A stretch of 64,000 bases of DNA from Melastoma dodecandrum (lineage: Eukaryota > Streptophyta > Magnoliopsida > Myrtales > Melastomataceae): NCBI GenBank assembly GCA_029817715.1, contig JARUPY010000606.1, positions 5,828,001 to 5,892,000 of the forward strand. The letters are read 5' to 3'. This document shows, in pieces, positions 22,408-34,300 of this stretch. The notes below the pieces were generated by a model, which ran no database searches, was not told the DNA's origin, and worked only from the letters and a program-made list of their open reading frames with translations. Every line of letters begins with the position of its first letter. The first letter of the stretch is position 1. Made by a program: the position numbers and the translations under genes.

Positions 22408-25386
22408 TCAGCTAAGAGAATAAAAGCAAAAATTACGACTGACCATCTGGCAAACACCGTCGGACAGCTGCAGTATCTCGTCCCATTTGCTTAGCCTCAC
22501 GAGCCCTTTAACTAGGTGAACAAAAGTGCTTAACTCTGGCGTGCAATTCACTCTCAGCATATCTGCAAACAGCTCAAAGGCCTTCTCGACCTCCCCAGCA
22601 AGAGACAAGCTTTCGATGAGAGAAGCATATACATTTGTCTTATCCTGAGAAGTTACTAAAGATGCTTTAACATCTTCATATAGATCTAAGGCCATCCCAA
22701 GACGACCGGCTCTCACATAATTATCCATCAGTATTTTATATATAGGAACAATTAGCTCCAATTCGCTTGAGCTAATCTCATCCAGTAGCCCAAGGGAGGC
22801 TATAAATTCATGACTGAAACCTCCAATGACTTTTCTGTAGCCTGACAGGTGCCTAGGCCAATAAGTCTGTCTCATCTCATTCAGCAGATCATAAGCCTTA
22901 TCGAGCATACCAACAGCACAACAGCGGTTTATTAAGACTGCATAAGTCACAAAGTTTGGTGCACAGTTCTTTGAACCCATTTGTTCAAATAGCTCAAAGC
23001 ATTTCTCTAGTTGACCAGCTTTACCGAAACCATCGATCATTGCCGTATATGTCACCACATTTGGATTACAACCCTTTTCTTCCATCATCAGGAGAAGCTT
23101 ATATGCTTCATCTACCTTCCCAACCTTACAAAGTCCATCAATCATCTCTGTGTAAATCACAACATTTGGGGCGACAGAGTCCTCAAGCATTCGGGATATA
23201 ACTTTTAGAGCCAGATCTAGCCTCTTATCCTTGAACATTCTGTCAATCAAGGAGCTATAGGTATATATGTTTGGATTATGTCCACAGTCTGTCATTCTTG
23301 TAAAGACCTTCTGTGCTTCGTCAAGCCTCCCAGATTTGCAGAGTCCATCAATTAGAGCATCATAGACAATTTGGTTTGGCTCGCAGCCGTTTTCATACAT
23401 CACATCAAGCAGCTCATTGGCTTCTCTGACTTTCTGGGCTTTGCATAATCCATCAATTAAAGCTCCATAAGTAAATACATTTGGCTCATCAACTTTTACT
23501 TGTTCACTGATTTTGAAAACCGGGGCATCATCGGATGAATCGATGTTGCCTTTCATTTTCGAGTACAAACTGCAAGCCATGTGAAGCTCCCCAGCTTTAC
23601 AAAGGCCATCTATCAAAGCACTATATGTAACTACATTCGGAGTGCATCCTTCAGCCAACATTCTTTCAAAGAGCTCATTTGCATAAGTAAGCTTCTTGGC
23701 TTTGACATGGGCATGGATGAGAGTGGTGTACGTAACCACATTGGGGGGACATCCATCTCTCACCATTTCCGCAAACCACTTGTCTGCTTGTTCAATTATT
23801 CCCGCTTTGCAAAATGTATCAATTAGAACGGTATAAGTGTGGACATCAGGGACCACCCCGTTACTTTTCATTTCCACAAATAACGAGACCGCCTTATCCA
23901 CGACGGAACTATCACAGAGGAAAGCAATGACTTTGGAGTACGTACTTGTATCAGGTACAAAGCCCTTACCCATCATTTCTCGAATCACAGCATGTGCTCT
24001 CTCAAATTTTCCAGCCCTACATAGACAACCGGCAAAACGAGTGACATTTACCTTATTCATCAAGATTCCAGCATCAAGCATCTCACTGTATATTTTCTCT
24101 GCCAAAGCCAGTATATCCAAGCTTGGTGCTACATCATCGCCGCATAATCCGCCAATTAGTATGTTATAAACCACATAACCTGGACGGTAACCACATTTTA
24201 CCATTTTCCTCATCAACTTGTGAGCATATGGATGCTCCCTTGACTTACAGAAAGCATGAACTAGAGAATTGAATATACCCGGACTAGGGTAACAACCTTC
24301 AGTAATCATAATACCAAGAATCCTTTTACATCTACCTAGCTGTCTTTTCTTCAAAAATCCGGAAAGCAGGACATTATAAGTCACAACATTGGGAAAACAA
24401 GAACTAATCCTCATTCTGTCCAAAAAGTTCATAGCATCATCAAAGAGAGAGGCTTCACACAACCCAGCAATCATTTTCGTATAGATAACTGTGTCGGGAA
24501 TAAACTCTTCATCCTCAATTAGTAACAGCGCCTCTCTCCACTTCCCATACTTGCAGAGGGCGTAGGCAAAATTATTCAAGGTAGAAACATCCATGCAGAA
24601 ACCCAAGTCCATCATCTCCCGGTGTACCAAAGACGCTGTATCCAGACTATTAGCTTCAACAAGGACCTGAACCAACGCATTATAAGTAACTTTAGTAGGC
24701 CTATAACCAAAATCCTTCAGCCGACCCACTTCTTTGAGCGCCATATCCCAAGCTCCATTTCGACAAAATTTTTGAATCAGCACATTGAGCAACTTTCCCA
24801 GAACTTCCTTATCATCCCCACCCACTTCCTTGAGAAGAGACTCGGGCACTTTCCCATTGTGACAACCCATCATATCCAACAATGCATCATACACGGCATT
24901 GCTATGAGAATAACCAATTTGCCTACCGGCCCAAATAAAGAATTTAACGCCCAATTCGCGATTCCCTAGTGTTCTCAAAATCTCTACAACCAGTGACTCA
25001 CCAAGCTGCTCCCTAAACTGCCTTAGAAACTTCTGGGATTTCTCCCCAACTCCGTCGTCGAAATCCCGAATAACATTCGCAATCAAAACTGCATCACTCG
25101 ACCACTCAGTGGCATTAGAAATACCCCTCGAGAGTGATTCTCTCAAAAATTCGAACTTCTTAGGGTCAAAATCCGGACTTGGTGCGTCGGAGGGATCCAG
25201 CAACCCGTCCATACTATAGGGGAGATCGCAAAAGTAAACCTTGGGCACAAAATAGGACACATGATCTCTCCCGTAGCAAAGTCCACTGCCACGGCGATAA
25301 ATCTGCGAGGAGGACAGCCGTGATCTAGGCAACGACGGGAAGAAGAAAGGCTTTAGAACCAATCCCCGCCTGCCCATAAAAGCCAA
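22408..25386 (-). CDS. P-class pentatricopeptide repeat protein, probably mitochondrial
   Basis: A single open frame of 992 residues. The first ~50 residues are rich in Arg, Ser and aromatic residues with few acids, as in organelle presequences. From about residue 200 the protein is an almost unbroken series of 35-residue PPR units (core NVVTYTTLIHA, NVVTYSALIDGLCKAG, NVFTYGALIDGLCKA), roughly 18-20 repeats by eye. No E, DYW or SMR domain is seen, so it is P-class. Such proteins bind organellar RNA in a sequence-specific way and act in processing, stability or translation. Size and layout resemble Arabidopsis At1g06710, but orthology is not shown. The frame ends just after CQM followed by GTCAGT, a plausible splice donor, so the last ten residues may be intron read-through. 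Confidence 0.9.
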   Translation of the reverse strand: MAFMGRRGLVLKPFFFPSLPRSRLSSSQIYRRGSGLCYGRDHVSYFVPKVYFCDLPYSMDGLLDPSDAPSPDFDPKKFEFLRESLSRGISNATEWSSDAVLIANVIRDFDDGVGEKSQKFLRQFREQLGESLVVEILRTLGNRELGVKFFIWAGRQIGYSHSNAVYDALLDMMGCHNGKVPESLLKEVGGDDKEVLGKLLNVLIQKFCRNGAWDMALKEVGRLKDFGYRPTKVTYNALVQVLVEANSLDTASLVHREMMDLGFCMDVSTLNNFAYALCKYGKWREALLLIEDEEFIPDTVIYTKMIAGLCEASLFDDAMNFLDRMRISSCFPNVVTYNVLLSGFLKKRQLGRCKRILGIMITEGCYPSPGIFNSLVHAFCKSREHPYAHKLMRKMVKCGYRPGYVVYNILIGGLCGDDVAPSLDILALAEKIYSEMLDAGILMNKVNVTRFAGCLCRAGKFERAHAVIREMMGKGFVPDTSTYSKVIAFLCDSSVVDKAVSLFVEMKSNGVVPDVHTYTVLIDTFCKAGIIEQADKWFAEMVRDGCPPNVVTYTTLIHAHVKAKKLTYANELFERMLAEGCTPNVVTYSALIDGLCKAGELHMACSLYSKMKGNIDSSDDAPVFKISEQVKVDEPNVFTYGALIDGLCKAQKVREANELLDVMYENGCEPNQIVYDALIDGLCKSGRLDEAQKVFTRMTDCGHNPNIYTYSSLIDRMFKDKRLDLALKVISRMLEDSVAPNVVIYTEMIDGLCKVGKVDEAYKLLLMMEEKGCNPNVVTYTAMIDGFGKAGQLEKCFELFEQMGSKNCAPNFVTYAVLINRCCAVGMLDKAYDLLNEMRQTYWPRHLSGYRKVIGGFSHEFIASLGLLDEISSSELELIVPIYKILMDNYVRAGRLGMALDLYEDVKASLVTSQDKTNVYASLIESLSLAGEVEKAFELFADMLRVNCTPELSTFVHLVKGLVRLSKWDEILQLSDGVCQMVSRNFCFYSLS

Positions 25387-26600
25387 ACTGAATGCGGAGG
25401 CGGCGGGCTGTCTGACCAGCGATGGGTTTAGGGGTTATCACAGACAACAGGCACCAACCGCTATCCGGGCCCGACTAATTCGGACAGACCCCGGGCTGCA
25501 TGCATCGGGTCTCGACTTAATTCCCTGTAAATTGTTTTTAAAATTTGTACCTAAATTAAAATATATGTAATTAATTATGAGTAAGACAAAAAATAAAAGC
25601 AACACTTAGTATTTTTATCATCGAGTCGTGAAGTGAACTCGGCCGGCAACCGATTTCCCAATTTCCCATAAAGAAATTGTCGAAAAACGAGTTTCCATTT
25701 CCATTTGCCATGCTAGTGTTGAAAATACCGACTTGACTTGACATTAACATAAGGGCGTTTTCGTTTTTCAAAAGAAAATGAAACTAGAGTCTAGAAAAAT
25801 TAAAAAAATATATATAATATTTAATAGAATCACTCAACTTAAGATTGCTCAGTTTTGAATCTCAGTTAGAAGGCCACTCGAGGAAGGATGGGTGTATTCG
25901 GTACCTGCAGTCTGGCCTGTTCCATAACTATAGACCAGAATACCACTGATTGATTGATGTCGGGGTGACTAAAGATGGCAATCATGAGCTTCCAAAAGCT
26001 TCTGCTTGTTGGACGTATCGTCTTGTTGATTCTCGATGACAAAAAAAAAAAAGATTAAATATGATTTTGTGCAGATAGTAAAGTGGTCACATGTTTAGAT
26101 TCATTCACTTATCATAACCTCAACCTCTACGACATTACTGCTAGGTAACATGAATGACCAAGAAGAAGATCATAATCAATAAACCGAAGAGTTATATCAC
26201 GTCCCAAAAATCGTCTTCTACAAATTAATTTCGAATTTCATAATGATACTTTCGACCTCTGATATCTATCGCAGCTGTCACAAAATGTTGTTACGAGAAT
26301 GACACTTTATATTTCAATTTTTATTAAAAAAAATTCAACTTAAAAAAAAAATAATTCGGTTGAAATTTGTCTTCGAATATGCTTGTAGTTTATATGTAAT
26401 TTTTGTGCATGTGTTTATTGTTTAATTTATTATCTCATTTTCTTAGAACACCTCTTAAAGTACTTACAAATACAATGAAATTCTTATAATATACAACTAA
26501 ATGTGAATAAATTTGCAAGATAGGGATTACTGATATTATTCCAAAATAACTTTTGGTAAGAAGATATTTCGCTAAAAAAGATAATAACTTTCAAAATCCG
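25387..26600. other. AT-rich intergenic DNA, nothing recognised
   Basis: Upstream region of the PPR gene followed by low-complexity AT-rich sequence with poly-A runs. No conserved coding segment or transposon boundary seen. Confidence 0.4.
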
Positions 26601-26624
26601 CGAAACAAGATACTACTACTATAT

Positions 26625-26800
26625 ACATTAAATTCGGCGTTTCTAATACCAAATTTACATGTAAATTTTTTGAACGTGATGAATTCGGTATTTCAAAAGC
26701 CGAATTTATCAATTTTAGGTGAATTCGATGTCAGAAATATCAAATTATTTACAAATCAAATTCGATGTTTTAAATGTCCAGTTACTTATAAATAGAATTT
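26625..26800. repeat. diverged tandem repeat with TTCGG/TTCGA motifs
   Basis: About four diverged units of roughly 35-55 bp follow one another, each starting with AATTCGGCGTTT, AATTCGGTATTT, AATTCGATGTCA or AATTCGATGTTT. Several units are internally palindromic, for example ATTCGGTATTTCAAAAGCCGAAT. Spacing is irregular. Resembles in style, but not sequence, the palindromic cluster at 8601-8760. Confidence 0.5.
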
Positions 26801-26819
26801 CATGTTTATGACTGTACGC

Positions 26820-27900
26820 GCGCCTTCCAGCCTAGCACGCGTGTGATGGTTCGGACGATCCGATGATCTTGGTCCGTTCCCCCAAGGCCCAACTAGTTGA
26901 CGTCATGACTCGAGCGTCGGACGCTGCAGAAGGGAAATGGGTTGTACCCTCCCTTGGCTCCTGAATAGACCTACGGGACATTTTCCCAACCGTCTTTAGT
27001 TTCCTGAAGGCGACGAGCGAAAGGCTGCGTAAGGCCTCATTTGGGAATTTTAGGGAAGACTCAAGGAGCGGCACGTGTCGCCATCACCCATCTAAAATGG
27101 CTCTGTAAAAATAGTATTTTTGTTTAACCTAGTTAAACTATACGGAGTCGCCACCGACTTAATTTTTAGAGGCTTGGTTTAAGTCGAAAAACCAGAGTAT
27201 GATTTATGGATTTCTAATCATTAACTCCTACATCTAAATATACGAAAAGGTGGTGTTTGCTCCAAAAGTTTGCTTTTGGTTAACTAGTGTCGGACCCGAT
27301 CCGGGCATGACTCCGAACTCATCTCAATGTTTTATGGGCGTTGGACCCGATTCGGGTTTTTTGGGCCTGAACTCATGTGTGTTTAGCAAACAACATGCAA
27401 CGATAAAATTCTAAAAGCCTATCGGCATGCTCCACAACCACAGATCAAGTATTTAGATCAAAGGGAGCGGGGAATAGTGGTGATCGTGGACCTATGCTTT
27501 TGGGCCCACGATTCGTTACATGTGGAAATAAAGAAAATTCGGAAAGCGCGCACTTTTCTTTGTACCTTAGGCCCGGCCGGGAGGGCTTTACATCGGCCGA
27601 GCTCGTCCGTTGGAGCCGCTTTCGAGACGTGCTTCCACTACGGGTTTCCTCGCGCGCCTCCAAGCTTCGAGCTTTATCTTCTTAAGTCTCCGGAGTCGCT
27701 TTGTCGAATCATCGAAATAGTTGGTTAATTTTCATGTAGATCAAATAAATGAAACTTTGGGTTAGTAATTCTAAGATTTCAAAATCATGAAATACCTATG
27801 TAATTCAAAACGCGAGGACAAATCACGTGTGTAAAAAAACATATAAATTGATTAATTAATTAATTAAATCGATATTCAACGGAAACAACGTCACGCGGTG
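26820..27900. repeat. repeat-derived block, possibly LTR remnant
   Basis: A GC-richer block with abrupt composition change. It contains an ACTATACGGAGTCGCCACCG string of a kind I associate with plant LTR retrotransposon ends, and two loosely repeated GGACCCGAT(C/T)CGGG motifs near 27290 and 27340. No intact frame and no clear boundaries. Identification rests on pattern memory only. Confidence 0.3.
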
Positions 27901-28059
27901 TAGTAAATTGCCAATTCTTTAGATAGAAGATTACGTACGCTAGGCTAAATTATTTTTAATAAATAATTGACCTTTTGTTAAAACATGAAATCATACTAAC
28001 TAAAAATCAAATAGATTTCTTAAAAAAAAAAAATTGAAACTGCAGAAAGGGAGAGGGCA

Positions 28060-30720
28060 CATTACCCGCTTCGGAGAATCTCCATGGTGCGAAATGCGGG
28101 TGAGGCGTCGCAGGATGGCCTGGTCACGAGGGTGAGGATGCATGGCGTGTCGGTGCTTTGGCGGTTGTTCTCTCCGGAAGTGATCGCGGATAAGCCAGAT
28201 CCGAACACGTCGGAACTATCTGGCACTACTGGTCAACTGGAGTCCAAAGGTTCGTTGAATGTGTAGTCGTCGTATGAAATGAAAGTAAAGAAAAGGAGAA
28301 GACAGCAGGCGAACACCCTTAAGCGGAAGCACTTACGGATGCCATCGTCGATGCCTTCGAGAGTGAGCAAGACCGCATAAGCACAAAGAAAGCTTGAACG
28401 CTGGAATGTTTGAAAAGATAAATTGACTATATGTCCGTCTGTAGAAAGGTTTTGATGTACAATGCCTAAGAACAAGCATTTATACTAAGCTAGACCTATG
28501 TATATACGGTAATTATGTATTGTATATATATTACGTTTCCTTTGCTGTCAGTCTTTCATGGAATATCTCATTTCCATACGAGCAAACTTAGCAGCAATCT
28601 CCTTTCGAATCCTGAGATCTTCTAGAGCCTTTCTTAAAGGCTGACTGGTCGACCGTGTCGCCCATTGGCCTTCGCCGTAGAGTTTCCTCGCTCGCCCAGT
28701 CTGACTATCGCTTGTCGCTTCACCGACTTGTTGTCGTCCGTCGCCTGGTAATCTCGTCGCTTGGAGATCCCTTCGTCCAGCAAGCCTTCGCCTGGTGTGT
28801 ATCCGTGGTCACATCCTTTCTGGATTTTACTTCCTTGGGCCTGTGTTCTAAATCGTTGATACACAGATTGGACTGAGATCTGTGGCCCAGAATTTCTGTT
28901 GTTAAGCTGCGGCAGTATGTGTTTGTAAAGCTCCGGCTTGTGAGTTGGCTCCCAGTGCTGCCTCGGGCGTGGGCCAACGATGCGGGGGTGGCACTGGTCG
29001 TCTAGGGTTGGAGTGCGACATGCTTGGAGTTGGACCTTGAAGAACGGCTTGGCTCATCGGAGAGGCAGGTGGAGTGGTGGAGGCAGTGCTCTGAGGAGGA
29101 CGAGGTTGTCTTTGTCTCTTAGCGCTGATGATGGACTCGAGCGACATGTTATGTGACGACATCGGTAGCGGCTGGCTCCCCGAAGGCGAGGTGGTGTCCG
29201 GAGAAGATAGCATGGGTTTGGTGTTCCGTGATGTCGGCAAGGGTTTGGGGCTTAGCTGCCGTGGCGATGGAGGCGAGGCACCCAATCAGGCTGCTGAGGA
29301 CGGGTCCAGTGTACGGCTGATTGCTGATTTTGACGCCAGAGCTGCAACGAGGAAATAGTTTTGGTCAGGGCAGCCGGGGTGTGCTTCTGACCGTGGCCGG
29401 GGAAGAGGTTTGATGATCTGCACACCACCCTTTCCTTTGATAGGCCGATGGGGAAATATCCAGGCCAAGGCATGCCGGCATGGTACCGCCTTGGGGCTGT
29501 CACCATGTATACCAGGTAGTTAGAGTCGAGGAGGTTGCCCGGTTTTACAAGGAGTTCACTGCCACGGTTAAGAACTGGTGGGAAGCTGACTCCGATGAAA
29601 GCATGTCGCTTTCTGTCTTTGATGGATGCCTGAATCGCTGTTCTCGTGGAGGCTGGGACAGGAGATCATGGCCGACAAAGGTGACGCCGTTAGCCATCTA
29701 TTGAACCTACGCAAGTAAAATAAACGATCAAAATCAAAAGAGGCCTGTGACGCACATTTGCGGTCACAGGAAGCTTAAAACCCATCCTTCATCGATGGCA
29801 CGGGGAGGGATTGTGTTGGCCAATCCGTCTAAAGGGGGTCGCTGTTTCTTCCATTGCAGCAAGGGAAAGCACCGTTACTCCTGTTGGTTATTGTTGGAGT
29901 TTCCGAAAATGTTGCTCACGTAGGCATAGCATCTGTTGACCGCATTGAAGTTTCCTCCGATCGTTGATGTTAGCATCATCTCCAATTTGTCGCCGGCGGA
30001 GGTTGGGATGAAGTTGGCAACGAGGGGTTTCTTCATGAAAACGAACTCTTGGGATCCGGTTTGTGGGGAAGTTCCGTTCTCTGAAGGTCAGTAATGGGTG
30101 AATGTCTCTGTTTCTTTTTAATGTGCGTCTGTCCGGTCCCTCTAAAAGGTGGAGGATCGTGGATTATGGGTTAAGATTTTTTCTCCGGAAGTTGGGGGTT
30201 GATGATTTGGGTGAGGGATCTTCGTGGGAAAGCCGTTGCTGGCTGAAAAATGGAGAACGTGGGAGTCAGGAGAATCAATCCACTGGGGCTGATTTTATGG
30301 TCACTCCTTCATTTGGTTGTCGTTTGAGCTCAAATCGGGTATCTCCTTGTTGATCCCTTGACTTGGGTGGATACGTGTGGTGAGGCCTGGAATGGCCATT
30401 GCCATGCCATCTGCTCCCAGCAGCTTTAAAGCGAATCCACGTCTGGCTTCTCCGTTAAAAACATAAAGATCCTGGACAGTTGCTCGCAGTCCAATTGCTT
30501 CGATAGCAATGATGATGTTTGGATTTCCAACCTATTTCATTGAGGGCTCTTTCATTTCGTGGAAAGTGGGTGGCAAGGTGCCCCCCAACCCAAGGTCACT
30601 TTCTCAAATCCCATGGAATCAATCTTATATTTGCGTATTTGCTCAGGGATTATAGGCTTGGATTGGTTGTCTCCTTCACGATCTTGTAAATTGCTTACTC
30701 AAAGTAAGGCCACATATAAA
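28060..30720. other. degenerate, GC-richer block without intact gene
   Basis: Many short open stretches on both strands, all broken by stops. On the plus strand near 29840-29895 a CFFHCSKGKHRYSCW segment resembles a worn retrotransposon gag zinc knuckle. On the minus strand, open stretches near 30370-30530 and 29950-30060 read like former coding sequence but match no family I know. Best taken as decayed transposon or gene debris. 30721-31362 holds the promoter side of the next gene and shows nothing else. Confidence 0.3.
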
Positions 30721-31362
30721 GGAGAAACTTGTTAACCCAATCAACCTTCAAAACAATCACACACCATCAGAAACCAGCTAATTTTAGAGAATATCATCCG
30801 ATCGTGGTCCCGTGTCGCAATATTCCCCAGGGGATGACAAGAATTCGATCCTGTTCGACGGAAGGACGAGTAACAAGTTCCGTAGGCTGAAAGTACATGA
30901 GCAATATCAATTGCAATGTCCAGGCGTTCTCCAATCTCTAAACCATTCACTATTTTATCGACACTTAGATAATTCACAATTTAACGCGAACGAATTAGAG
31001 AGATAAACAAATTGAATGGAACGAGGGTAAGAAAATCGCGTGCATGCTCCAATACTTTTCCCGATAGGAATTCCAGAAGATGGACGTAATGAAAACACTT
31101 TGATTTGAATGCTCTGTTTTTACTATAATGTAAGAAAAGGTATTAAAATCCTCGTACTACTGTATAAAATCATTATCATCAGTTACCATTTTCATTTTTT
31201 TTTTGATTAATTTTTTTCCAAAATTACGCCACGGAATATCCAAAAAGGGCCCCGCCCCCCCTCCAAATCTCCTGGTTTTCATCAACTGGGTTTCATTTAT
31301 TATTGTTTTTTACCACTGAATCGGTGGGGAAGAACAAGGGCGACAGAAGAAAGGGCGTGCAA

Positions 31363-34300
31363 ATGGGGAGCGAAGGCAGAGCAAAGGGGACGACCGCCAT
31401 GGAAGTCGGGGACGATGGGGTCGCTGTGATCACCATCGTTAACCCCCCCGTCAATGCCCTTTCCTACGACGGTACGGTTGGTGATCTCCTTCATGTGGAT
31501 TTTGACCAAAAGTTGTGATCTTTACTTTGCCCATTTGATAAAAAAGCGATCGGGTTTTGTTCTTGGGTCTTTTGAATGATCTTTCGCTGACGGGGTTCTT
31601 GGTTTCTGGTTATTTGCTTTGACTGCCGCAGTGATATTCAGCTTGGTTGATAATTATAATCAAGCTTTAGGGAGGGATGATGTCAAAGCCATCGTCGTCA
31701 CGGGTAAATGATGTCATTTGAAGTTGGTTTTGCGGTGTGAATAGGTGGTTGTTGTTATCGGCTCTGGTGATTGTGATTTCCATGTGACGGGCAGGTTGTA
31801 ATGGTAAATTCTGCGGCGGGTTTGACATTACTGCGTTTGGTGCCCCAAAAGGTGTGTAGGAGAAACAGGTTCAGTTTTCATGTTTCTCAGGAAATCTGTT
31901 GTATTTCTGGCAGACGATAATTCTGTCGCTAATATTTGAAGGTCAAAAGGATGATTCAAGGTCTGTGGATTTTCTAACCGAGATAATCGAAGGTAGACAA
32001 GCGTGAATCTTGGTATCTTTTGTGTGCTTGACGCAGCTTTTGAAATTTTGATTGGCATCTTCTTCAGCGGCTAAGAAGCCTTCTGTTGCTGCTATCGACA
32101 GTCTTGCTTTGGGTGGAGGATTGGAGCTTGCTATGGTGTCATTTACTAAAAAATTCTTATTCGTTCAGGCTGATTGTGTTGGATTCGACTATTTAACTTG
32201 GAATTGTGATCTGAACAGGCTTGCCATGCCAGGATATCAACACCAACAGCACAGTTAGGTCTGCCGGAACTTCAGTTGGGCATAATTCCAGGACTCGGAG
32301 GTAACCGTCTTTTTATTATTCATGAAAAGCTGGATTAGCCATGAGTTTATTAGATTATGTGGCTGTTAGGATAGTTTAAAGGGTCACTCCCTTATTGAGA
32401 CAAATACCTTAAGATATGTCTTATATTCTTCATTTTGAGATAGCAACTGTAGGAAAGAAAGATGTGAGACATTATATATGTTCTGATATTTTTGTCTGAA
32501 ATATACTTCAGCATCTTGATGAGACGGTATCTTGGGGTTGTAAACATTTGTTGCATTATTTGAACGAGGTGTGTTTTAAGTCCGTGCGATGCTTGGTAGG
32601 CTGTTTTTGGTACCCTGATTGTTCAGTGATTGCTGTTGACTGTCTTCACCAGGGACCCAGAGGCTTCCGCGTCTTGTGGGCATCACTAAATCACTTGAAA
32701 TGATGCTGGTATAGGTTTCCATCTGTTCTCACACTCGGATACCGTTTTTCTCATTTCAGTAGCTTATCCTGTCTTGTTTTACTGGCCCTGACTGGTTTCT
32801 AGACTTCCAAGCCAATTTCCGGAGAGCAAGGATGCAACTACGGCCTTGTGGATGCTGTCGTTTTGAAAGATAGACTCCTTGAAACAGCTCGAAGGTGGGC
32901 TATCGACATATCAGAGTACAGAAAACCATGGATTGCGAGCCTTTACAGGACAGACAAATTAGAGCCACTGGGAGAAGCAAAGGAAATAATCCAGTTTGCT
33001 AGATCGCAAGTCCTAAAACGAGCTCCGAACGTGAAACATCCACGGGTTTGTATAGATGCGGTTGAAGAGGGTATCATCTCAGGTCCACGAGCCGGATATC
33101 TGAAGGTAGACCTCACCTGTGGCCTCTTTCCAGAGAAACCGTTCAATTTTGGCTTGGTTCATATAATTTGCAGGAGGTAAAAGGTGCTCGGGAGCTTCAA
33201 CAGTCTCTTACATCCAAGAGCTTAGTGCACTTCTTCTTTGCTCAACGTGGAGCCTCAAAGGTCTACACTGACTTTCGTATTTCTCTGCACCGTTAGGTTG
33301 TGTCATGGTGATGATCTGATATTCCGTCCGATCAAATATAAAACAGGTTCCTGGGATAACTGACAGAGGTCTGACGCCAAGGTCAATTCATACGATTGCT
33401 GTTCTTGGTGGAGGGCTGATGGGGTCCGGGATTGCGACAGCATTATTGCTCAAGAATTATACTGTAATCTTGAAAGAAGTAAACCAGAATTATTTGCAGG
33501 GCGGCGTATCGCGAATAAGAGGTAATATGCAATCCCGTCATCTGTCCAGATCTTTCAGACCGGTTGTTTATCATACAGTCGATTCTGTGCAGCAAACCTG
33601 GAAAGCAATGCTAAGAAAGGAAGAATGACTCTAACAAAGCTTGAGAAAACGATTTCTTCGCTGAAGGGTGTCCTTGACTATGATAGTTTTAAGGATGTGG
33701 ACATGGTCATTGAGGTAATACTACAATATGCATATCTGGGTGAGTTTTCAGGTCCTTCATGGCATTCTGATTTATTAACTTATGCGAAACAGGCTGCCAT
33801 TGAAGATGTTTCATTGAAGCAGCAAATATTTGCCGATCTTGAAAAACACTGTCACCCACGCTGTATTCTTGCAAGCAACACTTCAACTATTGATCTGAAC
33901 ATCATCGGTGAGAAGATTCGATGTCGAGATCGTGTGGTCGGTGCCCATTTCTTCAGGTAACAGAAGAAGTTTTTCTCTCTTTTATGTTTCTTTTAGATTC
34001 TTCCATTTCTGGTTGATTTGAGGCTGACGCTTCGATGCAGCCCCGCGCATGTGATGCCTCTGCTGGAAATCGTTCATACTCGGCATACGAGTCCACAAGT
34101 AGTTGTGGACCTCCTTGATGTCGGTAAGAAGATAGGGAAAACGCCAGTCGTGGTTGGTAACTGCACAGGTTTTGCCGTGAACAGGATCTTCTTCCCCTAC
34201 ACACAAGGAGCCTTGTTCCTTGTCGAGCGTGGGGTCGATGCGTACCGACTTGATAAAGTGATCGCCAAGTTTGGAATGCCCATGGGTCCTTTGAGGTCAT

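Noticed and set aside
29837..29900. Zinc-knuckle-like CFFHCSKGKHRYSC as proof of a Copia gag gene
   Set aside because: Spacing departs from the canonical C-x2-C-x4-H-x4-C and no other gag or pol motif is found nearby, so it is not listed as an element.
31303..31362. Upstream ATG extension of MFP2
   Set aside because: Family members start MGS- as at 31363; the extension has no targeting feature and would be unusual for a protein with a C-terminal peroxisomal signal.
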